Below the pieces are notes generated by a model. The model saw only the letters and a list, made by a program, of their open reading frames with translations. It did no database searches and had not been told where the DNA came from. Of a stretch of DNA of 35,478 nt, positions 24,974 to 33,006 are shown one piece after another (positions within the stretch are counted from its first letter, which is position 1; each line of letters opens with the position of its first letter). Made by a program: the position numbers and the translations under genes. Source of the DNA: DASZTV01 sp035548125 (lineage in GTDB: Bacteria; Actinomycetota; Actinomycetes; JAFAQI01); assembly GCA_035548125.1 (NCBI GenBank), contig DASZTV010000031.1:1-35478 (forward strand). Direction: 5' to 3'.

Positions 24974-25049
24974 CTAGTCACTTACCTGGAGACGGACAAA
25001 GCTCTCCGTAACCCTAACTGCTCCACCGACAAGCCCTCACTACAGCCCC

Positions 25050-25324
25050 TTAGGGCTTGGAGAGATCATCCGGATGCTGGGATTCGCCATGACGGGGGCG
25101 TGCATTTGCCCAGCCCAAACCAACAACGATGACGAACGCCAGCGTGTATGTAGACGCGAGCCCCGCGAGGTATGCGATGTCATGTCCGCTTCCCGGCGGC
25201 AGCACGAGGTTGAGCGTCGCAGTGACGACGCCTGCGATCACTCCGACTGGCAAGCCAACGCGGAGCGCGAACCGGGTGCGGGCCCGATGACCCGTTCCCG
25301 TGTGGCAGCGTTCTTCTCGTGCAT
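25050..25324 (-). pseudogene. Small two-helix membrane protein interrupted by a frameshift
   Basis: A strong ribosome site (AAAGGAGAAG) precedes an ATG at 25324 giving MHEKNAATRERVIG, but that frame ends after 28 codons. From about 25288 the neighbouring frame continues RARTRFALRVGLPVGVIAG and later AYLAGLASTYTLAFVIVVGLG to a TAA at 25050: two good membrane segments with no start codon of their own. One base shift near the GGGCCCG run would join both parts into a ~90-residue protein. Either a real disabling mutation or a sequence error in that run explains this. Confidence 0.6.
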
Positions 25325-25521
25325 CGTCACTTCTCCTTTCGACGATTGCCCGACGTCGAGCACGAAATAAACCCAAACCGGAGCGCGCGTTTACACAAAC
25401 TTCCTGACAGACCCTCGCGTCGCCGCAGGTCCGCGACGCCACTGAACGGATCGGCCGCGCACTGCTCGGCGAGTAGCGGCGGCGCTGTGCAGCCGCTTCG
25501 AAGGCCCTGGAACATCGCGCC

Positions 25522-26754
25522 TTACGCGACGGACGCCCGCACTTGCGCTCGGATCGCGTCGGCGCTCCTAGCGAGGTGTGTGAAGGAGTGTTCGGGGAGG
25601 TGCCGGTTAATACCCGCAGCCAGGAGAACATCGTTCGCTGTTCGGGCGATATCGGCTGCGCGATCCGCGTCACGCGCGATCTTGTTAAGACGCCAAGCCG
25701 CCTGAGCTGGCATCTCGTCGAGAGCAGCCAACTCTGCATACCGGGACCGGACCGCGTGCTGACGCCATTGGATCGACATGCTCGTCGCTCCGTTCGGACA
25801 ACAACCCTCGTCGCTGCAAAGAATCGCAGCTTTCGTCGCCGCGTCACCGAATAGCGCCGCCGCTTCTGATCGCCGAATACTTCTCCCGAAGTTCTGAAGG
25901 TAGACGTATGCACCTGCTCCGCCCTGTTGTTCGCGGAGTGCAGTACGTGGCCGGCGGTTTCTCATCATCGATGGGTAGATCGATCGTTCGAACTGTGCAG
26001 CTCCTGTCTCGTACCCGACGGCGCCAGCGGCCACCTCGGCGGCCCCGTAAAGACCATGGCGCCAACCGAGAATGCGGCCCTGCGTCGCTGCGTGCTGTGT
26101 GGTTGAGAGGAGCGCCGTGAGCGTGTCGATGCTGTCGTCGCCTTGCTTGTTCCAAGAGAAGGACAGTCCGATGAACCGGACATTCAAGTCGGCGCAGGCA
26201 GAGATCAATGGGTCTACTCCGGCCCGCCATGACGCTTTGGTGCCGAACTGTCGTAGTGATGCAGCGACGATCGGCACGACAGGAAGGCCGATCTGGTGGC
26301 TATCCAGGTAGCGGGCCGTTCGGCGCAGCAAGCTCAGCTGAACCCTCAACCAGCCGTCGTCGAGTCGTGGGAGGTAGAGATATGGCGGGATGAGCATCGT
26401 CGCTCCGTGGCGCCGCTGAAACTCGATCACGCGATCGATGAGCTCGTCTTGGATGTCGGCGTTATCGAGGTCACTAGCCCGAACTTGATCGTGAATAGCG
26501 AACGGCAACCGGGACCACGCTTGATCTGGTGCCTGCCGATCGGCCAGCAGAAAGGTCATCGGATCAACCAGATACGGCAGTCCGGCGGCCTCGGCGGATT
26601 CTCGGATCTGGGCACGCTCCACCGCCACGGGAGCATCGCTAACGACTGCGGAGAGTGGGACCGCTCGAGCCAGCCGGAGTCCAGCGGCTGCTGGAGCGGT
26701 CAGTTCGGCGAGAACTCGATGATCCTCGCGGCCCGCTCGAAGCACGAATTCCAT
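25522..26754 (-). CDS. Unrecognised 410-residue protein, probable alpha/beta barrel with a Cys cluster
   Basis: MEFVLRAGREDHRVLAEL opens the frame after GAGGAG. Hydrophobic strands ending in polar loops recur (LPYLVDPMTFLL, ATMLIPPYLYL, LPVVPIVAAS, VRFIGLSFSWN, GRILGWRHGLYG), as in a TIM barrel. Late in the chain CSDEGCC plus a His about 17 residues on could bind metal. The pattern of barrel plus Cys/His site vaguely recalls tRNA-guanine transglycosylase-like proteins, but no signature motif proves it. It is divergent from the antitoxin gene with a shared 131-base promoter region, so it may belong to the same module. Function unknown; a real gene is likely from its length, start and ribosome site. 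Confidence 0.72.
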   Translation of the reverse strand: MEFVLRAGREDHRVLAELTAPAAAGLRLARAVPLSAVVSDAPVAVERAQIRESAEAAGLPYLVDPMTFLLADRQAPDQAWSRLPFAIHDQVRASDLDNADIQDELIDRVIEFQRRHGATMLIPPYLYLPRLDDGWLRVQLSLLRRTARYLDSHQIGLPVVPIVAASLRQFGTKASWRAGVDPLISACADLNVRFIGLSFSWNKQGDDSIDTLTALLSTTQHAATQGRILGWRHGLYGAAEVAAGAVGYETGAAQFERSIYPSMMRNRRPRTALREQQGGAGAYVYLQNFGRSIRRSEAAALFGDAATKAAILCSDEGCCPNGATSMSIQWRQHAVRSRYAELAALDEMPAQAAWRLNKIARDADRAADIARTANDVLLAAGINRHLPEHSFTHLARSADAIRAQVRASVA

Positions 26755-26799
26755 TGGTCGGCTCCTCACTCTCTTGGAGTGGGCGTACTCTAACACGAA

Positions 26800-26842
26800 G
26801 TTATACCGGAACCTTGAAACGAAGCGTAGCAGGCAGTAGCAT
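26800..26842. promoter_or_regulatory. Overlapping divergent promoters of the 410-residue gene and the Xre/RES operon
   Basis: For the plus-strand operon, TTGAAA (26814-26819) and TAGCAT (26837-26842) are separated by 17 bases. For the minus-strand gene, TATAAC (complement of 26800-26805) is a good -10 with no clear -35. The promoters overlap, so a repressor such as the Xre antitoxin bound here could control both sides (inference). Confidence 0.6.
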
Positions 26843-26885
26843 CCGAAGTGTCGGGAGAGCGACCCGGCGAACTGGGAGGCGCGAA

Positions 26886-27269
26886 ATGAGCAGGACGCCG
26901 GCAGCCGTAGATACTGCGCCGGACGAGGACACACGATCGACGCTCTACCGCCACGTGGTGGCGGACGCACGTAAGGCGGGCCTGAAGCTCACGGAGATCG
27001 GTGAGATCACTGGCGTAACAGATCGGGCAGTTCAGAACTGGGCCAACGGCTCGAGTAAGCCCGAGGGAGCGAGCCGTGACCGGCTCTTCGAGCTGAAGTA
27101 CGTCATCGAGCAACTGAGCGACGTCTACACCGACGAGGGCATCGAAGTCTGGCTTCACGCGCGTCAAAAGCTTCTCGAGGGCCAGCGCCCGGTGGATTTG
27201 CTTCGTGAGGGTGACTTCGAACTTGTCCTTGCGTTGGTTGACCGACTCGCGGGTGGGCCGCGGCGATGA
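26886..27269 (+). CDS. Xre-family antitoxin with MbcA/ParS-type toxin-binding domain
   Basis: Protein of 127 residues. The helix-turn-helix lies at about 30-60 (KAGLKLTEIGEITGVTDRAVQNWANGSSKP). The C-terminal ~50 residues (GIEVWLHARQKLLEGQRPVDLLREGDFELVLALVDRLAGG) are the DUF2384/MbcA-ParS domain that binds RES toxins. GGGAGG precedes the ATG by 6 bases. The stop overlaps the toxin start (ATGA). It neutralises the RES toxin and probably represses its own promoter. Confidence 0.9.
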   Translation: MSRTPAAVDTAPDEDTRSTLYRHVVADARKAGLKLTEIGEITGVTDRAVQNWANGSSKPEGASRDRLFELKYVIEQLSDVYTDEGIEVWLHARQKLLEGQRPVDLLREGDFELVLALVDRLAGGPRR

Positions 27270-27829
27270 CGAAGTCCCTCGTCGAACGCGTTGCCGCGTT
27301 GCCGCGTGCGCACGTCGAGGGAACCTTCTACCGCCATGCGGCGCTTGGTAGGGATGCGTTTGCCGGTGGTCTCTTAGGTAGGTGGGGACGAAACTTCCCC
27401 GTGATCTATCTCGGCCGGCCGGAAGACAGCATCGTCGTCGAGGCGTATCGACACTTGGTTGAGCCTCACGAGATCGATCCATCTTTCGTTCAGCCCCGCG
27501 TGCGTTACGCGACCGCTGTGACTGTCGACGCGGTACTGGATCTAACGGTTCCAGAGAGTCTGGCCGCTGTCGGACTCGAGGAGCACCAACTCAGGTCCGC
27601 CGTCGATGACTACGGCCCTTGCCAGGACGTAGCACGCGTAGCTCACCAGTTGGAGTTGCATGGCATCCTGGCGCCTGCGGCGACAGGACTCGGACAGACA
27701 CTCGCGCTCTTCGCCAAGAGAATCACCGCGTCTGAACGTCCCGTGATTCTTTCGGAAGAGACTTGGGCCAAGCTGCCGAGAGACCCCCGTATACCCAGGG
27801 CCGTTCGAGAGCTTGGCCAGCACGGATGA
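27266..27829 (+). CDS. RES-domain toxin (MbcT-like, NAD-targeting)
   Basis: Protein of 187 residues. RES toxins of Xre/RES (MbcTA-like) modules degrade NAD+. Seen: FYRH with Arg23, LGRWGRNFPVIYLGRPEDSIVVEAYRHL with Glu59, and the late strand LHGILAPAATGLGQTLALF. In most relatives a Ser stands in that last element (PSA); here it reads PAA (residues 137-139), so the third eponymous residue may be missing or displaced to a neighbour. The gene is translationally coupled to the antitoxin. It looks otherwise full length. Whether it is an active toxin is open. Confidence 0.85.
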   Translation: MTKSLVERVAALPRAHVEGTFYRHAALGRDAFAGGLLGRWGRNFPVIYLGRPEDSIVVEAYRHLVEPHEIDPSFVQPRVRYATAVTVDAVLDLTVPESLAAVGLEEHQLRSAVDDYGPCQDVARVAHQLELHGILAPAATGLGQTLALFAKRITASERPVILSEETWAKLPRDPRIPRAVRELGQHG

Positions 27830-27935
27830 ACCGATAGCTCCCCGCTCCGCCCCACCCAGCAGTCACGTGTTTCGCAGACGGGACCAGACGCCGGTCGCCG
27901 GGCGACGTTGCCAATCGGGTTCACTCGGATTCGAG

Positions 27936-27960
27936 AACTGCAACTGGAACTGCAGCTGGA
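27936..27960 (+). repeat. Arm-type direct repeat, right end of cassette A
   Basis: Two units, ACTGCAACTGGA and ACTGCAGCTGGA, preceded by A and ending 56 bases before att copy 3. It matches the right arm of cassette B in spacing and position. Confidence 0.65.
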
Positions 27961-28016
27961 GATCAACTTCGCCGGCCGTGTTACACGGTCGGGATTTGCA
28001 AACTCGCAGGTCGGTG

Positions 28017-28076
28017 GCGGAGGCTCCGGGATTTGAACCCGGGATGGGCGATAAACCCAAACCGCATTAGCAGTGC
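28017..28076 (-). repeat. att copy 3: 3' segment of the intact tRNA-Ser gene
   Basis: The 60 bases from just past the discriminator to the anticodon loop are identical to att copy 2 and differ at two positions from att copy 1. The block ends at the anticodon stem-loop, a common crossover site of tyrosine recombinases. Confidence 0.88.
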
Positions 28077-28107
28077 GGCGCCATAGACCGGACTAGGCGA
28101 AGCCTCC
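28018..28107 (-). tRNA. tRNA-Ser (anticodon GCT)
   Basis: On the minus strand: acceptor GGAGGCT with AGCCTCC partner reading, anticodon stem CCGCA/TGCGG with loop CTGCTAA (anticodon GCT), a long class II variable arm, and T-arm CCGGG/CCCGG with loop TTCAAAT. Discriminator G, no CCA encoded. It is the intact target gene of the tandem cassettes. Confidence 0.97.
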
Positions 28108-28199
28108 TCGCGACGTCGCCGCCGCGCCCCACGAGATTAGCCGAGCCTGGCGCAGTAGCGAGCAGCGAGATCGACGACCTGCCGCGGCCGGAACCGGCA

Positions 28200-29270
28200 T
28201 CAGCTCGCCGAACGGCGCGGCACCCAGTGCCGGAGCTTGCCCGTGTTGTCCACGTAGACGACGCCACCGGCCGGGTCCAGCGCGAGGCTGTTCACCTCGC
28301 GACCGTGGTGGATCGCGGTCGGGGCGGGGTGCGGCGCACGCAACGCCGCGGACGAGAAGTAGAGCAAGTTCCGATGCGTACGCCGGTTGCGGCGATTCGC
28401 CACGGAGACGTAGCACCCGCCAGCCGGGGTGGTATGGACGTCGAACACCCGATGGATCGTCCGGACGTGCTTGCGCGTGACGACGCCGTCCCGGGTCACC
28501 GACACCCGGATCAGCCCGTGCCCGCTGCGTACCCAGACCGCCCGTTTCCCGGCGGCGGCCAACACGGGATGGACCCGGCTCACGGCGGCCAGGAAGGACG
28601 TGTCGGCGCCCCGCAGGATGATCGGCACGAGATTGCGAGAGGCATTCGTCACCTGAACCGCACCCTCCACGGCGACGACACCGGTAGGGCCGCCGAGCTC
28701 CTGGTGCCGCTCGACGCGCAGCCGGTTGCCCGCGTGCAGCGCGAGTACCTCGTCGCGTCCGGCGACCGCGGCGTAGCCGGTCCGACCGTGGAAGGCGATC
28801 GAGTCGACCGCCGCGTTGCTCCCGAGACGCAGGCTGACGACGTCGCCCACCGGCGGGACGAAGGCGCTGATCCGGACGGTCGGCGACCCGCCGTCGCCGC
28901 CTCCGGACACCCAGACATGCCCCGCTCCGTAGTACAGCCGGTCGGCGGGGTTTGGAATCCGGACCGTCGCCGTGACGTGGTAGTCGGTCGGGTCGAGCTG
29001 GAAGACGAACATCCGATCGCCCCGCGCCGACGGCTTGTCGACCAGGGCCCAGATCCTGCCGCCGCCTGAGGTCACCGACTCGACGGTCACGTCGGGCAGC
29101 AGGCCGGTGTGCCGGTTCGCGTGATGGACCACGCCCGGCGGCGAGTAGTGCGGCACCTGGCCACCGCCATCCCGCGTCACGACAACCATGGCGTCGACCG
29201 CGACGAGCGCTACGAGCGCAGCACCGATCGCCACGTGGCTCGGCAACGAGTCGCGCAACCGCCAGAACAT
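28200..29270 (-). CDS. Membrane-anchored or secreted beta-propeller-like protein
   Basis: Protein of 356 residues. An N-terminal hydrophobic segment (HVAIGAALVALVAVDAMVVV, residues ~12-31) anchors or exports it. The rest is a run of short strand-rich repeats with G-x-WV/WA blocks (GRIWALVD, GHVWVSGGG, GRTGYAAVAGRDEVLAL, KRAVWVRSG, GGCYVSVAN, GGVVYVDNTG), the texture of a beta-propeller. No catalytic motif is visible. ATG 29270 has only a weak AGGTG ahead of it. It is the first gene after the tRNA-Ser; function unknown. Confidence 0.72.
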   Translation of the reverse strand: MFWRLRDSLPSHVAIGAALVALVAVDAMVVVTRDGGGQVPHYSPPGVVHHANRHTGLLPDVTVESVTSGGGRIWALVDKPSARGDRMFVFQLDPTDYHVTATVRIPNPADRLYYGAGHVWVSGGGDGGSPTVRISAFVPPVGDVVSLRLGSNAAVDSIAFHGRTGYAAVAGRDEVLALHAGNRLRVERHQELGGPTGVVAVEGAVQVTNASRNLVPIILRGADTSFLAAVSRVHPVLAAAGKRAVWVRSGHGLIRVSVTRDGVVTRKHVRTIHRVFDVHTTPAGGCYVSVANRRNRRTHRNLLYFSSAALRAPHPAPTAIHHGREVNSLALDPAGGVVYVDNTGKLRHWVPRRSAS

Positions 29271-29345
29271 GTCACCTGGAAGAACGAGCCAACCAAGATC
29301 AAGTAGCGGCCGATCCGGACATATCTGGCCGAGCCCGGCAACCCG

Positions 29346-30968
29346 TCACAACGTGACGACGTCGAGCTCCCCGTCGGCGTACTGCTTGCGGAGCACCTTC
29401 TTGTCGAACTTGCCGACCGAGGTCTTCGGCACCGCGTCGATCAACACCCAGCGTTCCGGCAGCCACCACTTCACGACGCGCTCGACGAGGAAGTCGTGGA
29501 TGTCCTGCGGCGAGACGCTCTCGCCAGGCTTCGGGACCACGCAGGCCAGCGGGCGCTCCTGCCACTTGTCATCCGGTACGCCGACGACCGCCGCCTCGAG
29601 CACGCCGGGATGCGCCATGATCGCGCCTTCGAGCTCCACCGACGAGATCCACTCGCCGCCGGACTTGATCACGTCCTTGGAACGGTCGCTGATCGTGATG
29701 TACCCCATCGGGTCGATCGCGCCGACGTCTCCGGTGCGCAGCCAGCCGTCGTGGAACTTCTCGGGATCGTTGTCCTTGTAGTACGCCGCCGTCACCCACG
29801 GGCCGCGTACCTCGATCTCGCCGACCTCCTTGCCGTCGCGCTGCAGCACCTCGCCTGCGTCGTCGACGATCCGGGCCTCGACGCCGAACTGCAGCCGGCC
29901 CGCCTTCGCCTGGTAGTCGTAGGCCGCGTCTCCGGTCATCCCGGCCGGCGGCTTGGCGACGGAAGCGACCGGGGACGTCTCGGTCATCCCCCAGCCCTGG
30001 ATGATCGTCACGCCGAACTCCTCGCCGAACGCGGCGATCAGGGAGCGCGGCACGGCCGAGCCGCCGCACAGCACCGCGCGCATCGACGACAGCGCGCCCG
30101 GACGCGGGTTGGCGCGCAGGTTGTGCAGGATGTCGTTCCAGATCGTCGGCACGGCCGCGGAGACGGTGACCCGCTCTGCCTCGATCAGGTTGATGATCGG
30201 TTCCGCCTGCAGGTAGCGGTCGGGCATCACGAGGTCGGCGCCCGACATGAACGCGGCGTAGGGAATCCCCCAGGCGTTGGCGTGGAACATCGGTACGACC
30301 GGCAGCGCCCGGTCGTCGGCGCCGAGGTTGTTGTTGCTGCTCGTGCAGACCGACATCGAGTGCAGCCAGCAGGAGCGGTGCGAGTACACGACGCCCTTTG
30401 GGTTGCCCGTGGTCCCGCTCGTGTAACACATCGCGGCGGCCGACCGCTCGTCGACGTCCTCGGGCCAGTCGTATCCGGTCGCCGACGACGTGAGTAGCTC
30501 CTCGTAGCCGATGATCTGCTTGCCCGAGGCTTCGAGCGCGGACCGGTCCCCGTCGCCGTTCACCAGCACCGTGTGCACCGTCGTCAGCTGGTCCAGCACG
30601 GGAGCGAAGATCGGGATCAGCGAGCCGTCGACGATCACCACGCTGTCCTCGGCGTGGTTGGCGATGTAGACGATCTGCTCAGGGAACAGCCGGATGTTCA
30701 GGGTGTGCAGCACCGCGCCCATCGACGGGGCGGCCAGGTAGGTCTCCAGGTGCTCGGCGTTGTTCCACATGAACGTGGCGATGCGCTGGTCACCATCGAT
30801 TCCCAGCGATCGCAACCCGTTGGCGAGGCGTCCGGCGCGCTCGGCGATCTCGGTGAAGGAGCGGCGGCGGCGGGCGCCGCCGTCACCGAGCGTCACGACC
30901 TCGCTGTCGCCGTGCACCTCCTGCCCGAAGCGCAGGATCGAACCGATCGTGAGAGGGAAGTCCTGCAT
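29346..30968 (-). CDS. Fatty-acyl-CoA ligase (FadD type, ANL superfamily)
   Basis: Cytosolic enzyme activating fatty acids with ATP and CoA. 540 residues. Seen: the AMP-binding P-loop CYTSGTTGNPKGV, PMFHANAWGIPY, GWGMTETSPVAS, WLRTGDVGAID, DRSKDVIKSGGEWISS (hinge), and the C-terminal PKTSVGKFDKK with the adenylation Lys. The ATG at 30968 begins MQDFPLTIGSIL, the usual start of this family; a longer frame from 31022 is less likely. It could feed the acyl-CoA dehydrogenases elsewhere in the window, but it stands alone. Chain-length preference is not visible. Confidence 0.93.
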   Translation of the reverse strand: MQDFPLTIGSILRFGQEVHGDSEVVTLGDGGARRRRSFTEIAERAGRLANGLRSLGIDGDQRIATFMWNNAEHLETYLAAPSMGAVLHTLNIRLFPEQIVYIANHAEDSVVIVDGSLIPIFAPVLDQLTTVHTVLVNGDGDRSALEASGKQIIGYEELLTSSATGYDWPEDVDERSAAAMCYTSGTTGNPKGVVYSHRSCWLHSMSVCTSSNNNLGADDRALPVVPMFHANAWGIPYAAFMSGADLVMPDRYLQAEPIINLIEAERVTVSAAVPTIWNDILHNLRANPRPGALSSMRAVLCGGSAVPRSLIAAFGEEFGVTIIQGWGMTETSPVASVAKPPAGMTGDAAYDYQAKAGRLQFGVEARIVDDAGEVLQRDGKEVGEIEVRGPWVTAAYYKDNDPEKFHDGWLRTGDVGAIDPMGYITISDRSKDVIKSGGEWISSVELEGAIMAHPGVLEAAVVGVPDDKWQERPLACVVPKPGESVSPQDIHDFLVERVVKWWLPERWVLIDAVPKTSVGKFDKKVLRKQYADGELDVVTL

Positions 30969-31062
30969 GGTGCTGCGCAACGGTTCTCCCAGAGGTCGTG
31001 AAACGGGTCTCGGAGAGCCCATTGTGGTGCGACGGGCGCGTCGCCGCTACCGCCCTGCGGGG

Positions 31063-32844
31063 CTACTTGATGGTGAGCGTGGCTGTCGGGGAGACCCCGA
31101 CGGAAAGCCCGTGTCCCGGGTGGACGATGACTCGGTAGCTCTTCACCAGCCGCTTCTTCGGCTTCTTCTTGGGGGCGTGCAGCTTGAACACGTACCCGCC
31201 CTTGTGCCCCACGGCCTTCGAGCGCATCGTCGCCCAGAACCCGTTGACGAGGTACTGCAGGGTGACCTGCTCACCCTCGATCACCGGTTGCACCCCGCCT
31301 CGAAGCGTGACGTACTTGCCGTGCTTGATCCGCGTCTTCGACAGCTCCCCCGTCACCACCGCGTGCACCTTCGTGCGGGTGACCTCGGACACCTCCCGGT
31401 AGCCGTCCTCACCGGCGAAGGAGAGCCGGACCTGCACGGCGCGTTTCGGCTTCAGCGACACCGCGACGCTGCCGTCCTTGTCGGTCGTCTCCGTACCGAC
31501 GCTCACCCAGCTCGTCTTGCTGGGCGCCTTGCGCTCGACGGTGATCGGCTGGTTGGCGATCGGTGCGTGGGTGTCGGTACGCGTCAGGATCGCGGTGATC
31601 GCCAGCTTGTCCCCGTAGTTCAGCTCTGCCGGCTGCGTCGGGGCGAGCTGGGTGTCGACGACCGGGGTGACCGGGCCGGTCGCGGCGGAAGGCGTGCTGG
31701 TGCCGGCGGAGCTCGTGGCGGTGACCGTGAAGGTGTAGGTCTGTGCCGGGTCCAGACCGGCCACCGTGGCCGAGGTGCTCGCACCGTTGACCTTCGCGGT
31801 GATGCCATCCGGAATCGAGGTCACCGTGTAGCTCGTGGTCCGCGCCGAACCGTCGTTGCCGGGCACCCAGGAGACCGTCGCGGTTGCCGGGCCACCTACG
31901 GCGGTCACGGATCGCGGCGGCTTGGGTGCTGCCTTGTGCCACGGCGCGACGACCGTGCCGTCGGACAGCGTGCTCCACGGGAGCCCACCCGGCGTACCGA
32001 GGAACTTGGACTCGTCCACCTTGCCGCTGATCCCCTTGATCGACGCCGAGTCGGTGAACTGCCACAGGTCGGCGACGGGCGCGGACGACGAGTACGACGC
32101 CATCCACAGTGGGAAACGGGTGAACGCACTCGGGTCGGCGAGCACGTCGGTCCAGAACGACGGATACGTGTAGAGGAGTGGCGTCCGCCCGGTCAGCGAG
32201 CGCACCCGATAGAGGAAGATCTGGGCCCACGTCACCAGGTCCGCGCGAGGCAGTCCGCCGGTCACCTCCAGGTCGAGCACCGGAGGGAGCGTGGCGGCGG
32301 TCTCGACGCTGCCCAGCTGCTTGACGAAGTACGCCGCCTGCGCCTTCGCGGTCGATGAGACGGGGTACGCCGGACGCGCGAAGTGGTACGCGCCGTGCAC
32401 CAGGCCGGCCGACAGCGCGCCGTCGTAGTCCTGGTCGAAGAACGGGTTCTTGTACGTCGTCGACTCGGTGGCCTTCACGAAGGCGAAGTCCATGCCTGCG
32501 TTCTCCACCGCGTTCCAGTTGATCGGCTTGCCGTGCGGGTAGCTCGGGGTGCTGGGGTGCTGGTAGGAGGCGACATCGGGGCCGTTGATGATCCCGTCCG
32601 AGGTCGGGGTCGCCGTCGGTGTCGCGGTGGCAGTCGCGCTTCCGGTCGGGCTGGCGCTGGCGGACGGCGTGGCGCTCGACGACGCCGAGGACGTGACCGA
32701 CGCCGTCGGAGTCGGCGTGGGGGTGGCAGAGCAGAGCAGGCAGGCAGCGGACGCCGCGGAGGAGCTGGTGAGCGGAACCACGCCGAGCTGACCGAGGGTG
32801 AACGCGAGGACGACGCCTGCGACAACCCGTGATCGATGCTGCAT
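31063..32844 (-). CDS. Secreted GH25 lysozyme (muramidase) with FN3 and C-terminal strand-rich domains
   Basis: Protein of 593 residues. Signal peptide ~1-33; Thr/Pro/Ser/Ala linker ~40-82. GH25 domain ~85-275 has GPDVASYQ (Asp90), DFAFVKATEST, HGAYHFARP and PVLDLEVTGG with the catalytic Asp191/Glu193 pair. A fibronectin III domain follows (~320-405, SVTAVGGPATATVSWVPG, TYTFTVTATSSAG). Then come Ig-like/strand-rich wall-binding type repeats ending in a Lys-rich KLHAPKKKPKKRLVKSYRV segment. It would hydrolyse peptidoglycan beta-1,4 bonds outside the cell, in wall remodelling or competition. ATG 32844 was chosen as it opens the signal peptide. Confidence 0.9.
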   Translation of the reverse strand: MQHRSRVVAGVVLAFTLGQLGVVPLTSSSAASAACLLCSATPTPTPTASVTSSASSSATPSASASPTGSATATATPTATPTSDGIINGPDVASYQHPSTPSYPHGKPINWNAVENAGMDFAFVKATESTTYKNPFFDQDYDGALSAGLVHGAYHFARPAYPVSSTAKAQAAYFVKQLGSVETAATLPPVLDLEVTGGLPRADLVTWAQIFLYRVRSLTGRTPLLYTYPSFWTDVLADPSAFTRFPLWMASYSSSAPVADLWQFTDSASIKGISGKVDESKFLGTPGGLPWSTLSDGTVVAPWHKAAPKPPRSVTAVGGPATATVSWVPGNDGSARTTSYTVTSIPDGITAKVNGASTSATVAGLDPAQTYTFTVTATSSAGTSTPSAATGPVTPVVDTQLAPTQPAELNYGDKLAITAILTRTDTHAPIANQPITVERKAPSKTSWVSVGTETTDKDGSVAVSLKPKRAVQVRLSFAGEDGYREVSEVTRTKVHAVVTGELSKTRIKHGKYVTLRGGVQPVIEGEQVTLQYLVNGFWATMRSKAVGHKGGYVFKLHAPKKKPKKRLVKSYRVIVHPGHGLSVGVSPTATLTIK

Positions 32845-32971
32845 CCGCCTGCGACTCCGGCCTGGGGAAGGAGGGCTGGAAAGGTCCAATCTAATGCGTG
32901 CAGCCCACTGGCTCCGGCGTGACGCGCGGACGCCGCGCTCATCCCCGGAACCTTCGGCGAGCAAAACGGTT

Positions 32972-32999
32972 TTGTTGTACGAAGTAATGGTGTTACCCT
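32972..32999 (+). promoter_or_regulatory. Promoter of the marR-efflux operon, probably leaderless
   Basis: TTGTTG (32972-32977) and TACCCT (32994-32999) are 16 bases apart. The GTG start codon begins 7 bases after the -10, where transcription itself should start, and there is no ribosome site. Overlapping the -35, TTGTAC-GAA-GTAATG (32975-32989) is an imperfect inverted repeat that could be a MarR operator. Confidence 0.55.
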
Positions 33000-33006
33000 C
33001 GTCCTT

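Larger units (their letters stand above)
24466..28076. mobile_element. Cassette A: integrase-less tRNA-Ser-targeted element with Xre/RES module
   Basis: About 3.5 kb lies between att copy 2 and the tRNA. It holds the left arm repeat (24661-24684), an AbiEii-like remnant, a frameshifted small membrane protein, an unrecognised 410-residue protein, a divergent Xre/RES toxin-antitoxin pair and the right arm repeat (27936-27960). No recombinase gene is visible. The stretch 24526-25049 has no intact gene, only the left end and the remnant. 25325-25521 and 27830-28016 appear non-coding. Confidence 0.75.

Noticed and set aside
24581..25132. Long plus-strand open frame across the left end of cassette A
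   Set aside because: It runs through the arm repeats and antisense to the AbiEii remnant, has no ribosome site, and its translation is low-complexity Arg/Gly/Thr sequence.
25050..25913. Single long minus-strand open frame of about 287 codons
   Set aside because: Its N-terminal two thirds overlap the coding strand of the 410-residue gene in another frame and a non-coding gap. Only the last ~80 codons look like protein, and those are better explained by the frameshifted small membrane gene.
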